The notes: generated by a model from the letters alone, not told the origin. A stretch of DNA of 64,000 bases from Lentisphaerae bacterium GWF2_50_93 (GCA_001804815.1 MHBI01000092.1:177090-241089), one strand, 5' to 3'; counted from the first letter of the stretch, positions 8,520 to 16,976 are shown. Made by a program: numbers and translations.

Positions 8520-10601
8520 TCAAATAAAATAGCTCATGCTGGTTTTCTTTAGCTCTCTTATTGAACAGAAAAGCTGTCCGCCTTCCAGATCGTTCTCCTT
8601 CGATATGGTGCTGAATACCGAGTACAGGTCATTCCAGCTGCCGGCATGGATCATGGCATACAGGTTGAACGGGAACCTGTCGTCCATCGCTCTCTGATAG
8701 CAATGTGTTATGGCGGGATAGCCTGCCAGTGTCCGTCCTTTCTCCTCGATTTTCTCTTCAGATACGTTCCACACGCACATTCCGTTCGCCTTGAATCCGA
8801 CGTTCAGGTGGTTTAGAAGGAGGCCGATCCTTTTCAGGACGCCGGAGTCGCGCCAGCCGCGCAGCATTTCGAGAAGCTCGTCGGCGCCGATTCCCAGACG
8901 GGCTGCGGGATCCGCATAAAAATCGCTCTTTACCGGCATGTTTCCCTGGAGAAGCCGTATGGCGGACTTTTCATTTTCAGAAAAAACCCGGTGTTCCTGC
9001 TTCGCAGCCTTATGGACTTCCGTCTTTCCATTGCTTGGGCCGTTCTTCTTCAACTGTTTCAGATCGAAGATGACATCGGTCTTGAACATCCGCTGCGTCG
9101 GCAGGTTCAGGAGGAGTCCGCCCCGGTTCATCTCTTCGATTTTTGCGAATTCGTCTTTGAAGTTTTCCGCCGGTGCTCCGAAAGTGAACCACAGTTTCGG
9201 ATAATTGCTGCCGCCGGGGGAGCCGGGGAGTCCCTGTTTCAATTCAGCGGGCCAGCCACGTTCGTAGCAGTGCGTCACTCCGTGAAGCGACCGGACATGG
9301 CGTATGAACCCCTCTTCCATCTCAGGAAGCGGGGATGCGGCGCACAAGGTTGTCGAATATCCAAGTTTCCTGCCATCGAAAATGCCTCCAATCCTCCTGG
9401 CATCACCCTTTGAAAAGGACTTTGTAATAAATGAGATTATCTGGTCTTCCTCCATTCCAAGCTCCTTCGCCATGGCGTGGAATGGCCGGCGTTCCAGGGG
9501 AATTCCCTTCTGGAGGCGCAGTATGAGCTCATTTCTGGAGGTTTCCCCGATCTGGTCGGTGTTCAGAGAGGCGCGTGGTACATGTGAACAGGTCGGATCC
9601 GAGGCCAGTATGTCTCCGCTTGCCGCATACGCCCTGGCGCGGCATCCGCCGCAGACCATGCGGAATTCGCAGACGCTGCATCTGCCCTCATAAAGATCCG
9701 GTTCCCGGAGCGTCCGGAAAACCCCCGATTCCAGATAGAGTTTTCCGAAATCGAAATCTGCCTTCCTGAGATCCCCGCATGGTATGTCCAGGAATCCGCA
9801 TGGCTGCAATATTCCACGGTGCGACACGAAGACGAACCCCCCTCCGGCCAAACAGCCTCCTTCCGGCGCTGAAGTTCCTCCAATACCATGCGAAATTCGC
9901 GCAAAATGCGGTGCGCATGTCGTCTTGACCCTGATTCTGCGTCTGGAGCGCTCTTCGGCAATCCAGAGCAGGGCCTTCTCATATTCGGATGTAGGCAGCA
10001 GTTCCGCATCCAGTTCCTTCCCGCGGCCTGTAGGCACGAGGAAGAAGAAATCAACGGCGGCGGCTCCAATCTTTTCTGCAAGATCCAGGATTTGAGGAAG
10101 CTGGTCTACATTGAGCCTGCTGACCGTCGTGTTTATCTGGAAGTGCATGCCGGACTCCCTGGCGCAGCGTATGCCGGCCAGGCTCTTTTCAAATGCGCCG
10201 GGACTTCCCCTGAAGGCATCGTGCGTGGAGGCGTCGGCGCCATCAAGGCTTATGCTCAACGCCTTTATTCCGGATGATTTTATCTTTTCCATGCTTTCAG
10301 CATTGAGGAGATGTCCGCAGGGAGCCATGACCACCCGGAGACCCTTGCTGGTGGCATAGGAGGCTAGTTCATAGATGTCCGGACGTGTCATCGGCTCTCC
10401 GCCGGTGAGTATGATCATGGGTTTTGCGAATTTCGCAATTCCATCGATGAGGCGGAAACCCTCTTCGGTGCTGAGTTCGCCGCCGGGCCGGGAGCCACCT
10501 GCCGAAGCCCTGCAGTGTATGCAGTTCAAGGTGCACTTCCTGGTTGTTTCCCACGCCACAACATGGAGATGCGGCAGTTTATTTCCCATTGAATTCAGCA
10601 T
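8520..10601 (-). CDS. ahbD: AhbD-AhbA-AhbB fusion: heme synthase plus siroheme decarboxylase
   Basis: A 693-residue fusion from the siroheme-dependent (alternative) heme pathway. Residues 1-345 are a radical SAM enzyme closest to AhbD, which converts Fe-coproporphyrin III to heme b: CTLNCIHC (Cys23, 27, 30) binds the SAM cluster, TGGEP lies at 66-70, INTTVSRLN and FFLVPTGRGKELDAE are AhbD-like, and a Cys-rich SPASM-type region lies at 250-338. Residues 353-515 are an AhbA-like siroheme decarboxylase half (RRIGGIFDGRKLGYSTTL, His444 in THCYER). Residues 541-693 are an AhbB-like half (VLKRIGLLLNHLNVGFKANG, His633 in THCYQR, FPFNLYAMIH). The frame opens upstream at 10784, but ATG 10601 is chosen: homology starts there and GAGGGG precedes it. 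AhbC is encoded 43 bases upstream. NirJ/NirDLGH is the alternative reading, but NirF, NirN and cytochrome cd1 are absent. Confidence 0.88.
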   Translation of the reverse strand: MLNSMGNKLPHLHVVAWETTRKCTLNCIHCRASAGGSRPGGELSTEEGFRLIDGIAKFAKPMIILTGGEPMTRPDIYELASYATSKGLRVVMAPCGHLLNAESMEKIKSSGIKALSISLDGADASTHDAFRGSPGAFEKSLAGIRCARESGMHFQINTTVSRLNVDQLPQILDLAEKIGAAAVDFFFLVPTGRGKELDAELLPTSEYEKALLWIAEERSRRRIRVKTTCAPHFARISHGIGGTSAPEGGCLAGGGFVFVSHRGILQPCGFLDIPCGDLRKADFDFGKLYLESGVFRTLREPDLYEGRCSVCEFRMVCGGCRARAYAASGDILASDPTCSHVPRASLNTDQIGETSRNELILRLQKGIPLERRPFHAMAKELGMEEDQIISFITKSFSKGDARRIGGIFDGRKLGYSTTLCAASPLPEMEEGFIRHVRSLHGVTHCYERGWPAELKQGLPGSPGGSNYPKLWFTFGAPAENFKDEFAKIEEMNRGGLLLNLPTQRMFKTDVIFDLKQLKKNGPSNGKTEVHKAAKQEHRVFSENEKSAIRLLQGNMPVKSDFYADPAARLGIGADELLEMLRGWRDSGVLKRIGLLLNHLNVGFKANGMCVWNVSEEKIEEKGRTLAGYPAITHCYQRAMDDRFPFNLYAMIHAGSWNDLYSVFSTISKENDLEGGQLFCSIRELKKTSMSYFI

Positions 10602-10644
10602 TGTCCCCTCGGTTTTCCGTAAGCATCCTTCAAATTTCAGCTTT

Positions 10645-11823
10645 TCAACTTTGTATTTCCTCGTCTGTGAGGTAGCAGGCCGGATCAGGGGCCCAGATAT
10701 CGCCGGTGGCCGCCTCGGCCCTGGCCCGGAAATTGCCTCCGCATATGTCGAGGAACCGGCATCCCGCGCACCGGCCGGTGACATATTTCTTCTTCTCCTT
10801 GAGCTGCATCAGGAAGCTGTTGTTCTTGTCGGTCCATATTTCTCCGAACGGCTTGTCGCGGACATTTCCAAGAAGCTTGTTCCGCCAGAACTGGTCGGGA
10901 TGCACCGCGCCGTCCCAACTGACGCATGCCACGCCAAGTCCGCTGCTGTTCCCGCCGTTCATGTCGAGAAGATCCAGTATTTCGGCGGCCCTGGGATTGT
11001 CCTCACGGAGCATCTTCAGGTAGAGATATGGACCGTCGCAGTGGTTGTCGACGGTAAGGACTTCGGTCTTCATTCCTGAGGCGTAGAGTTTTTTTGTCTC
11101 TTCTATTATGGTGTCCATCAGGGCGCGTGCCTGCTTGTGGTCCAGATCCCCTTCCGCAATTTCGGCGCCACGGCCCGTATAGACCAGGTGATAGATGCAG
11201 ATTCTTGGGATCCTCTCTTCTTGTATGAGTTTGAAAATGCCTGGAACTTCATCCAGGTTTTCACGGCAGACAGTGAAGCGGAGGCCGACCTTGAGACCTG
11301 CGCCCATGCAGGCCCTTATGCCATTCATCGCTTCGTCGAAGGCGCCTTTGCGGCCACGGAAACGGTCATGCACTTCCCGGAGCCCGTCAAGGCTGATCCC
11401 GACATATGAGAGGCCGATCTTCTTGAGCTTTTCAGCGAGCTTCCTGTCTATCAGTGTCCCGTTAGTTGATATTACTGCGCGGAGGCCCCTGGAAACAGCA
11501 TATGCGGCGAGTTCCGGCAGGTCCGGCCTAGTCAGGGGTTCCCCGCCTGAGAACAATATGACCGGGCATCCGAAAGTGGAAAGATCATCTATAAGCTTTT
11601 TCCCTTCTTCCGTAGTCAGTTCGGTTCCTGACGGCCCGGATGTGGCGGCGTAGCAGTGCTTGCAGACAAGATTGCATTTCCTGGTGACGTTCCATATGAC
11701 TACAGGCTTCTTATCTTTGGAAAACTGGAGCAGATGCGAAGGAAGACGGGACGAATCCCTTCCATAGCGCAAGGCGTCGGATGCCTCGACCTGGCCCATA
11801 TAAAGTTTTGATACGCCTATCAT
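10645..11823 (-). CDS. ahbC: AhbC-type radical SAM didecarboxysiroheme deacetylase
   Basis: A 392-residue radical SAM protein matching AhbC/NirJ, which removes the acetate side chains of 12,18-didecarboxysiroheme to give Fe-coproporphyrin III. The N-terminus MIGVSKLYMGQVEASDALRY and the segment LPSHLLQFSKDKKPVVIWN are characteristic of the family. The SAM cluster is CNLVCKHC (Cys50, 54, 57) and FSGGEP follows near 94. The C-terminal SPASM-like region (CVSWDGAVHPDQFW, then CAGCRFLDICGGNFRARAE) would hold the auxiliary cluster. The start ATG 11823 has AGGA directly upstream. It is the first gene of the heme/cytochrome-maturation operon and is divergent from the multiheme cytochrome across a 400-base regulatory region. 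Pathway assignment over heme d1 rests on the gene set. Confidence 0.88.
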   Translation of the reverse strand: MIGVSKLYMGQVEASDALRYGRDSSRLPSHLLQFSKDKKPVVIWNVTRKCNLVCKHCYAATSGPSGTELTTEEGKKLIDDLSTFGCPVILFSGGEPLTRPDLPELAAYAVSRGLRAVISTNGTLIDRKLAEKLKKIGLSYVGISLDGLREVHDRFRGRKGAFDEAMNGIRACMGAGLKVGLRFTVCRENLDEVPGIFKLIQEERIPRICIYHLVYTGRGAEIAEGDLDHKQARALMDTIIEETKKLYASGMKTEVLTVDNHCDGPYLYLKMLREDNPRAAEILDLLDMNGGNSSGLGVACVSWDGAVHPDQFWRNKLLGNVRDKPFGEIWTDKNNSFLMQLKEKKKYVTGRCAGCRFLDICGGNFRARAEAATGDIWAPDPACYLTDEEIQS

Positions 11824-11874
11824 TCCTGAGGATCCTTGAAAATATTAAGATATTTTTTGAAATAACATCAACAT

Positions 11875-11902
11875 ATAATAGTTAATATAGACTCCATGTC
11901 CA
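11875..11902 (-). promoter_or_regulatory. Predicted promoter of the ahb operon
   Basis: On the minus strand TGGACA (11897-11902) is followed after 16 bases by TATTAT (11875-11880), a good match to a housekeeping promoter. It lies about 50 bases upstream of the ahbC start and just downstream of a palindrome pair at 11913-11947. Confidence 0.55.
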
Positions 11903-11912
11903 GTGACGGCAT

Positions 11913-11947
11913 GGGTATAAACCCTACCATCACATGGGTAATAACCC
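11913..11947. promoter_or_regulatory. Palindrome pair 1 (GGGT-N4-ACCC), ahbC side
   Basis: GGGTATAAACCC (11913-11924) and GGGTAATAACCC (11936-11947) share the palindromic core GGGT-N4-ACCC. Their starts are 23 bases apart, about two helical turns. Both are preceded by AT (CATGGGT in the second). They lie directly upstream of the predicted ahbC promoter. This is a candidate site for a dimeric activator; the protein is unknown. Confidence 0.6.
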
Positions 11948-12073
11948 TACTACTGCACCATCTTTATTAATATCACAGATATAGAGATAAACGATTATTA
12001 TTAGACGGATATGGATATGCTGATTTTTCTACATGTTTTATCACATTTAGCGCAGGCGTGTAATTTTAAGGTA

Positions 12074-12107
12074 GGGTTTTACCCCATGCCAAGGTAGGGT
12101 TTATTCT
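12074..12107. promoter_or_regulatory. Palindrome pair 2, cytochrome-gene side
   Basis: GGGTTTTACCCC (12074-12085) and a half-site GGGTTTATTCTA (12096-12107) repeat the motif of 11913-11947 in the opposite orientation, with starts 22 bases apart. The second ends 2 bases before the predicted -35 box of the multiheme cytochrome gene. The four copies read CATGGGT-WAAA-CCCTACC in consensus. Confidence 0.55.
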
Positions 12108-12109
12108 AA

Positions 12110-12138
12110 TTGATAAATGCAATTTATTCCTTTATTAT
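12110..12138 (+). promoter_or_regulatory. Predicted promoter of the multiheme cytochrome gene
   Basis: TTGATA (12110-12115), a 17-base spacer and TATTAT (12133-12138). Transcription would start near 12145, close to the ribosome site of the small leader frame. Confidence 0.5.
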
Positions 12139-12151
12139 AGAAGGAGTGTCG

Positions 12152-12229
12152 ATGAAGTATTTTTGCGGCCGATGGTTTCTGTATGCTTTTTCATGTTTAA
12201 AATACAAATATAAGGAGGGGGCTTTATGA
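12152..12229 (+). CDS. Possible 25-residue leader peptide coupled to the cytochrome gene
   Basis: ATG 12152 is preceded by AGAAGGAG and opens a 25-codon frame, MKYFCGRWFLYAFSCLKYKY then KEGAL. Its TGA stop overlaps the ATG of the multiheme cytochrome gene (ATGA), and the AAGGAGGGGG ribosome site of that gene lies within the frame. This layout is typical of translational coupling. The peptide has two Cys and no recognised family. The predicted transcription start lies at or inside its ribosome site, which weakens the case. Confidence 0.35.
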   Translation: MKYFCGRWFLYAFSCLKYKYKEGAL

Positions 12230-15200
12230 AAATCAATACGAGTCAAAAGAGTGGAATGATCGGTTTGAGAAGTTGGGTGTTCGCCTCCTGCATGTCAATG
12301 CTGGTTCTGGCGCTTGCCTCTCCGGCTGATGCACAGACCCAGACAAGGAACGGAAGCGTGCTTGGCTGGAACAATCTGGGAATGCACTGCGCCGACGGCG
12401 ATTTCTCGGTGTTCAGTATCCTCCCTCCTTATAACACAGTCATTTCGCAGGTGATCGATGTAAATGGAAACCTGATCACCAACCAGAGCGGTGTAGGAGT
12501 CACCTACATGGCTGTTGCGGATCCGAACGGTTCCATAAACAAGACATCTGACGGAAAGACCAATTTCTGGGATCATGTGCAGTCTCTTTTCGGAGTCTCC
12601 CTGGCTGTGGATGTCGGACTGCCTGTTCCAGGACCTAATTCCTTCTCCATGCCTGGAGCCGCCAATGCTCCGAAATCGATGGCTTATGAGCAGACTTATG
12701 ACTGGACAATAGCATACGGTATTCCAATAGTAGCCACAGACGATGCAGGAAACATCAATAACTATCCACTGATGAGATTGACAGGTAAGAACGGCAGCAC
12801 TGTAATTGCGACCAGGGATGTTGTGCTTCCGGTTTCCACCGAGATCAACTGCAATGCCTGCCATGGCTCGGGCTCCTCGCCAAATGCCCAGCCCGCCGAT
12901 GGATGGGTCAACCTTCCTGAAGTTGAAAGGGACTTCCGCCTGAACGTCCTGCGCCTGCACGATGACCGGCAGCTTGGAACTCCTGCATTTGCAACTGCGC
13001 TGGCGAACGCCAACATGGATCCTGCCGGACTGTATGCGACCGTCGTTGCCGGCAACAAAGCTATCCTCTGCGCAAGCTGCCACCTTTCAGAAGCTCTTCC
13101 CGGAAGCGGACAGGGAACCATCCCCCCTCTTACAACCTCGGTGCATGCAACGCATTCAAAAGTAATGGATCCCGCAAATGGCCTTACCCTTGACTCTGCC
13201 AGCAACCGTACAAGCTGCTACTACTGCCATCCCGGAAAAGAGACGAAGTGCCTGCGCGGCGTCATGGGACGCGCCGTTGCCGCAAACGGTCAGCTTTCGA
13301 TCCAGTGCCAGAGCTGCCATGGCCCTATGAGCCTTGTCGGATCCGCATCGCGCACAGGCTGGATGGACGAACCGACCTGCCAGGCCTGCCATACAGGAGA
13401 TGCAGTAACAAACGCAGGACAGATCCGTTATAACAGCGTATTCTCTTCCGGAACCACGACGAGGACGGTGACGAACCAGAGGTTTGCAACCAATCCTAAT
13501 GCTCCGTCATCGGGATTTTCACTGTACAGATACTCCAGGGGCCATGGCGGATTGTACTGCCAGGCCTGCCACAATTCAACACATGCTGAATTCCCGTCGA
13601 TCGACGACAATGACAACATCATGAGCATGCAGCAGCAGGGATACATCGGACCAATCGCCGAATGCCAGAGCTGCCATGGAACGGCGCCAAATACAACTAA
13701 TGGCGGACCTCACGGACTTCATCCCATTGGTCAGAGCTGGGTAAGCGCTCATAAGAATAATTCCGGTTCAGCTTGCAGGGTATGCCATGGTACTGATTAC
13801 AGGGGCACGGTACTTTCGCGGGCACGTACGGATCGTACACTGAGCGCTTCAGGGACCAAGACGTTCTGGCGCGGATTCCAGATAGGCTGCTACAACTGCC
13901 ATAACGGACCGAACGGTGATTCTGGTTCCAATACTCCGGCTGTCGTAAAGAATCTCACCGCGACCACGACCGCCGGAAAGTCGGTTGCGATCACATTGCA
14001 GGCTACAGACGCCAACAATAATCCGATGACACTCAGGATAGTCTCGCAGCCTGGAAATGGAACGGCGGGCCTGAGCGGTTCCGTGGTCACATACTTCCCT
14101 GACGCAGGATTTTCCGGAAATGACATGATGACCTATGCCGCATGGGATGGTTCGACAGACTCCAACCTGGGCACTATCAATATATCAGTAACCGGTGGTG
14201 GAGGAGCCGCCTATACGATCACTCCGGCGAATGCAAGTCTGGGAGCTGGCGCCAGCTCCGGAACAGTGGCAGTTGGGACAACTTCCGGAAGTCAATGGAC
14301 GGCCGTAAGCAATGCTCCTTGGATCACAATAACGTCAGGAGCCAGTGGAACAGGCTCTGGCACTGTGGCATATAGCGCTTCAGCCAACACAGGAACTGCA
14401 GTCCGTTCTGGAACAATGACAATAGCAGGACAGTCATTCATAGTGAACCAGGCTTCCTCTGGAACAGCCTGTACCTATGCTATAAATCCTGCGACTGCAT
14501 CCTATAACTCCACCGCCCATACTGGGACTGTGGCGGTAAGCACCACCGCAGGATGTGCATGGACGGCCAGCAGCGGAGCCACATGGATAACGATCACGTC
14601 AGGAGCCAACAGCACCGGATCTGGAACGGTAGCATACGGTATTGCAGCCAATACTACCAATGCTTCACGCACTGGTACAATGACAATTGCCGGACAGCAG
14701 TTCACAGTGACCCAGGATGCCTCCGCGGTTGCATGCGTCTACGCTCTCACACCTGCAGGTTCATCGGTTGACGCTACTGCCCATACCGGGACTGTGGCGG
14801 TCGGAACCACCGCAGGATGCGCATGGACGGCCACCAGCGGTGTCAATTGGATAACTGTTAATTCGGGAGTAAGCGGTTCAGGACCAGGCAATGTCTCTTA
14901 TAACATTGCGGCAAATACAGGCACTGCCGCACGCACTGGAACGCTGACAATTGCCGGGAAGGCATTCACGGTGACCCAGGCTGCACCAGCGGTAGCGTGC
15001 CTCTACACGCTTACACCTGCAAGCTTGTCGGTCAACGCCAGTGCGCGTACAGGTACGATTGCAGTCGGAACCACTCCGACATGCAAGTGGACAGCCACCA
15101 GCGGGGTTCCATGGATAACAATTACCTCCGGTGCCAGCGGAACGGGTTCAGGAAAAGTAGCATACAGAATTGCCGCCAACACAACGACAGTGGGACGTAC

Positions 15201-16113
15201 TGGAACTCTGACAATTGCCGACAAGTCGTTTGCGGTCAATCAGGCCGGCGTAGGATGCACTTATTCGATCAATCCTGTAAGCGCATCACTTGGGGCGTCA
15301 TCCGGCAAGGGAAGCTTGGCCGTGACAACTGGCGAAGGATGTACATGGACTGTTGTTGACAAAATCTCATGGCTTACCGTAACATCCGGCGCCACCGGCA
15401 CGGGTTCTGGCAATGTTGAATACAGCTATACTGAAAATACAGGTTCCTCTTCTCGAACCGGAACTCTGACGGTAGCAGGCAAGACTTTCAGTGTTACCCA
15501 AGTCGGATCCGCCAGCAAGTATACAATCAATCCAATAAGCGCCAAGGTTTCTTCTAGGGGAACCGAAGGTTCTGTGGCTGTCAGCGCCGGTAGGGACTCC
15601 CGTTGGAGCGCGAAGAGCAATGTCAGATGGATTGAGATCACTTCCGGATTCACAGGAAAAGGAAATGGAACTGTCAAATACAAGGTGTCAAGGAACGAAT
15701 CAAGCCGTTCGCGTACCGGTACTCTGACCATTGCAGGCCTGACTTTCACCGTGAGCCAGTCGAGTGGCTCAAGCCGTGAAGAAAGTAGCATTGGAGTTGG
15801 CAGCGAATTTGGAACTGTGGCATTGAATACAAACCCTGCCAGACAACTGCTTTCTGCAGAACTTATAGTTCAGAACAGTGGAAAAGAAGCGATATCGAAG
15901 GTGCCAGCTGTCTATCTATCAGACAATGGTGTCAAGAATGCTTCCGACACATTGCTGTGGAAGCAGCCCGTAAAGGATATAGCTCCTGGAGAAAGCGTGA
16001 CTAGGAAATTCACGATATCCTTGCCGGAAGGCGTAAATGGCAAAGGGAAATACCTTGTTGCCATGACCGGAGATTCAGAAAATGATGCCGTTGTATACGG
16101 TCCTATTGAATAA
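12226..16113 (+). CDS. Secreted nine-heme cytochrome with BACON-like repeats
   Basis: A 1295-residue exported protein. A signal peptide (ending near SPADAQ, residue 37) is followed by a conserved N-terminal region starting LGWNNLGMHCADGDFSVF. Nine CxxCH heme sites follow, at Cys209, 282, 331, 361, 385, 445, 480, 517 and 555. A cadherin/Ig-like module (about 570-655) comes next. Then come six 85-88 residue repeats starting near 663, 749, 837, 925, 1011 and 1098. Each carries the pattern TVAV, W-T, WITITSG, GTGSG-V-Y, N, R-GT-TIAG, FTVTQ, which resembles BACON domains. Repeats 2-5 each have a Cys pair that could form a disulfide. A CARDB-like C-terminal domain ends the protein. A strong AAGGAGGGGG site supports the start. 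Divergence from the heme-synthesis and heme-attachment operon implies dedicated heme supply. The likely role is extracellular electron transfer or surface redox chemistry, possibly attached to polysaccharide. Confidence 0.88.
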   Translation: MKINTSQKSGMIGLRSWVFASCMSMLVLALASPADAQTQTRNGSVLGWNNLGMHCADGDFSVFSILPPYNTVISQVIDVNGNLITNQSGVGVTYMAVADPNGSINKTSDGKTNFWDHVQSLFGVSLAVDVGLPVPGPNSFSMPGAANAPKSMAYEQTYDWTIAYGIPIVATDDAGNINNYPLMRLTGKNGSTVIATRDVVLPVSTEINCNACHGSGSSPNAQPADGWVNLPEVERDFRLNVLRLHDDRQLGTPAFATALANANMDPAGLYATVVAGNKAILCASCHLSEALPGSGQGTIPPLTTSVHATHSKVMDPANGLTLDSASNRTSCYYCHPGKETKCLRGVMGRAVAANGQLSIQCQSCHGPMSLVGSASRTGWMDEPTCQACHTGDAVTNAGQIRYNSVFSSGTTTRTVTNQRFATNPNAPSSGFSLYRYSRGHGGLYCQACHNSTHAEFPSIDDNDNIMSMQQQGYIGPIAECQSCHGTAPNTTNGGPHGLHPIGQSWVSAHKNNSGSACRVCHGTDYRGTVLSRARTDRTLSASGTKTFWRGFQIGCYNCHNGPNGDSGSNTPAVVKNLTATTTAGKSVAITLQATDANNNPMTLRIVSQPGNGTAGLSGSVVTYFPDAGFSGNDMMTYAAWDGSTDSNLGTINISVTGGGGAAYTITPANASLGAGASSGTVAVGTTSGSQWTAVSNAPWITITSGASGTGSGTVAYSASANTGTAVRSGTMTIAGQSFIVNQASSGTACTYAINPATASYNSTAHTGTVAVSTTAGCAWTASSGATWITITSGANSTGSGTVAYGIAANTTNASRTGTMTIAGQQFTVTQDASAVACVYALTPAGSSVDATAHTGTVAVGTTAGCAWTATSGVNWITVNSGVSGSGPGNVSYNIAANTGTAARTGTLTIAGKAFTVTQAAPAVACLYTLTPASLSVNASARTGTIAVGTTPTCKWTATSGVPWITITSGASGTGSGKVAYRIAANTTTVGRTGTLTIADKSFAVNQAGVGCTYSINPVSASLGASSGKGSLAVTTGEGCTWTVVDKISWLTVTSGATGTGSGNVEYSYTENTGSSSRTGTLTVAGKTFSVTQVGSASKYTINPISAKVSSRGTEGSVAVSAGRDSRWSAKSNVRWIEITSGFTGKGNGTVKYKVSRNESSRSRTGTLTIAGLTFTVSQSSGSSREESSIGVGSEFGTVALNTNPARQLLSAELIVQNSGKEAISKVPAVYLSDNGVKNASDTLLWKQPVKDIAPGESVTRKFTISLPEGVNGKGKYLVAMTGDSENDAVVYGPIE

Positions 16114-16161
16114 TTGACGAGCGTTTCTCTGCCTTAAGTGGAATTGACGCATTGGTAATTG

Positions 16162-16227
16162 AAGGTCGGGTTTCCTGTCTGATTGTGTAAGGGTCAATAT
16201 CAGACAGGGAATTCCGGCCTTTCTTTT
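16162..16227 (+). terminator. Intrinsic terminator after the multiheme cytochrome gene
   Basis: AAGGTCGGGTTTCCTGTCTG (16162-16181) pairs with CAGACAGGGAATTCCGGCCT (16201-16220) with one or two mismatches, and a T-rich TTTCTTTT follows. Confidence 0.75.
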
Positions 16228-16365
16228 ACATTAAAACGAATAATTTTATTAAACACGGACAAAATCAAAATGTTGAAAACTGCTCGTGGGACGTTTTACC
16301 ATTCATGTTTGAAGAGATATGTTAAAACATAGGTTTGAAGTAATTTTCTAATAAGGAGAATGTCA

Positions 16366-16953
16366 ATGCCCTTCACTCTGCAGATCGGAGACAAGGCTCC
16401 GGATTTCAATCTACCGGCGACTGATGGCAAGAGCTACAGCCTTGCGGATTTCGCAAAAGCCAATGTCCTTGTCGTCTTCTTCACCTGCAACCATTGTCCC
16501 TTCGTGACAGGTTCCGACGAAGTCACCCGGAAGACCGTCGAGAAGTTCAAAGGCAGGGGAGTGGCGTTCATCGGAATCAACTCAAACAGCGAGAAGACCC
16601 ACGAGAACGACAGCTTCTCCCACATGATAGAACGCATGAAGGAGCAGAAGTTCCCCTGGATCTACGCCCGCGACAAGGCGCAGGAGGTAGCAAAGGACTA
16701 TGGTGCGCTCAGGACCCCTCACTTCTACGTTTTCGACAAGGACCGCAAACTAATCTATACCGGACGCGGAGTTGACAATCCGCGTGAAACTGCGAAGATG
16801 ACTGTAAACGATCTCGACCGTGCCCTCGAGGAACATCTCGCAGGAAAAAAGATCAGTGTTCCCTTGACCAATCCCATAGGCTGCAATGTCAAATGGGATG
16901 GGATGGATGCCCACTGGATGCCGCCTGAGGCATGCGACCTTGTCTTGAAGTAG
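16366..16953 (+). CDS. Thioredoxin-like/AhpC-TSA family redox protein
   Basis: A 195-residue thioredoxin-fold protein of the group that runs LQIGDKAPDFNLPATDGKSY at the start. It has a redox site CNHC followed by Pro (Cys41 and Cys44) and the cis-Pro segment LRTPHFYVFD. Of two in-frame starts (16360 and 16366), the second has AAGGAG at a normal 7-base spacing and is chosen. No signal peptide is seen, so it is presumably cytoplasmic. The exact partner is unknown. The TAG stop codon is part of a GTAG-type repeat (GTAGGGACGGG) that begins on the last coding base. Confidence 0.85.
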   Translation: MPFTLQIGDKAPDFNLPATDGKSYSLADFAKANVLVVFFTCNHCPFVTGSDEVTRKTVEKFKGRGVAFIGINSNSEKTHENDSFSHMIERMKEQKFPWIYARDKAQEVAKDYGALRTPHFYVFDKDRKLIYTGRGVDNPRETAKMTVNDLDRALEEHLAGKKISVPLTNPIGCNVKWDGMDAHWMPPEACDLVLK

Positions 16954-16976
16954 GGACGGGCTTTAGCCCTGTCTAC
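16950..16976. repeat. REP, GTAGGGAC class, overlapping a stop codon
   Basis: GTAGGGACGGGCTTTAGCC continues to CTGTCTAC. The TAG of its GTAG end is the stop codon of the thioredoxin-like gene. Confidence 0.7.

Noticed and set aside
10602..10784. Upstream extension of the AhbD fusion from 10784
   Set aside because: The extra 61 residues overlap the end of ahbC in another frame, lack homology and have no ribosome site; ATG 10601 is better.
8520..11823. Reading the radical SAM and decarboxylase genes as heme d1 (NirJ, NirDLGH) synthesis
   Set aside because: No NirF, NirN, NirE or cytochrome cd1 gene is present, and the segment FFLVPTGRGKELDAE fits AhbD better. Not excluded entirely.
14212..15770. 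Tandem DNA repeat or phase-variable array in the cytochrome gene
   Set aside because: The periodicity is at protein level (85-88 residues); nucleotide copies are too diverged for slippage.
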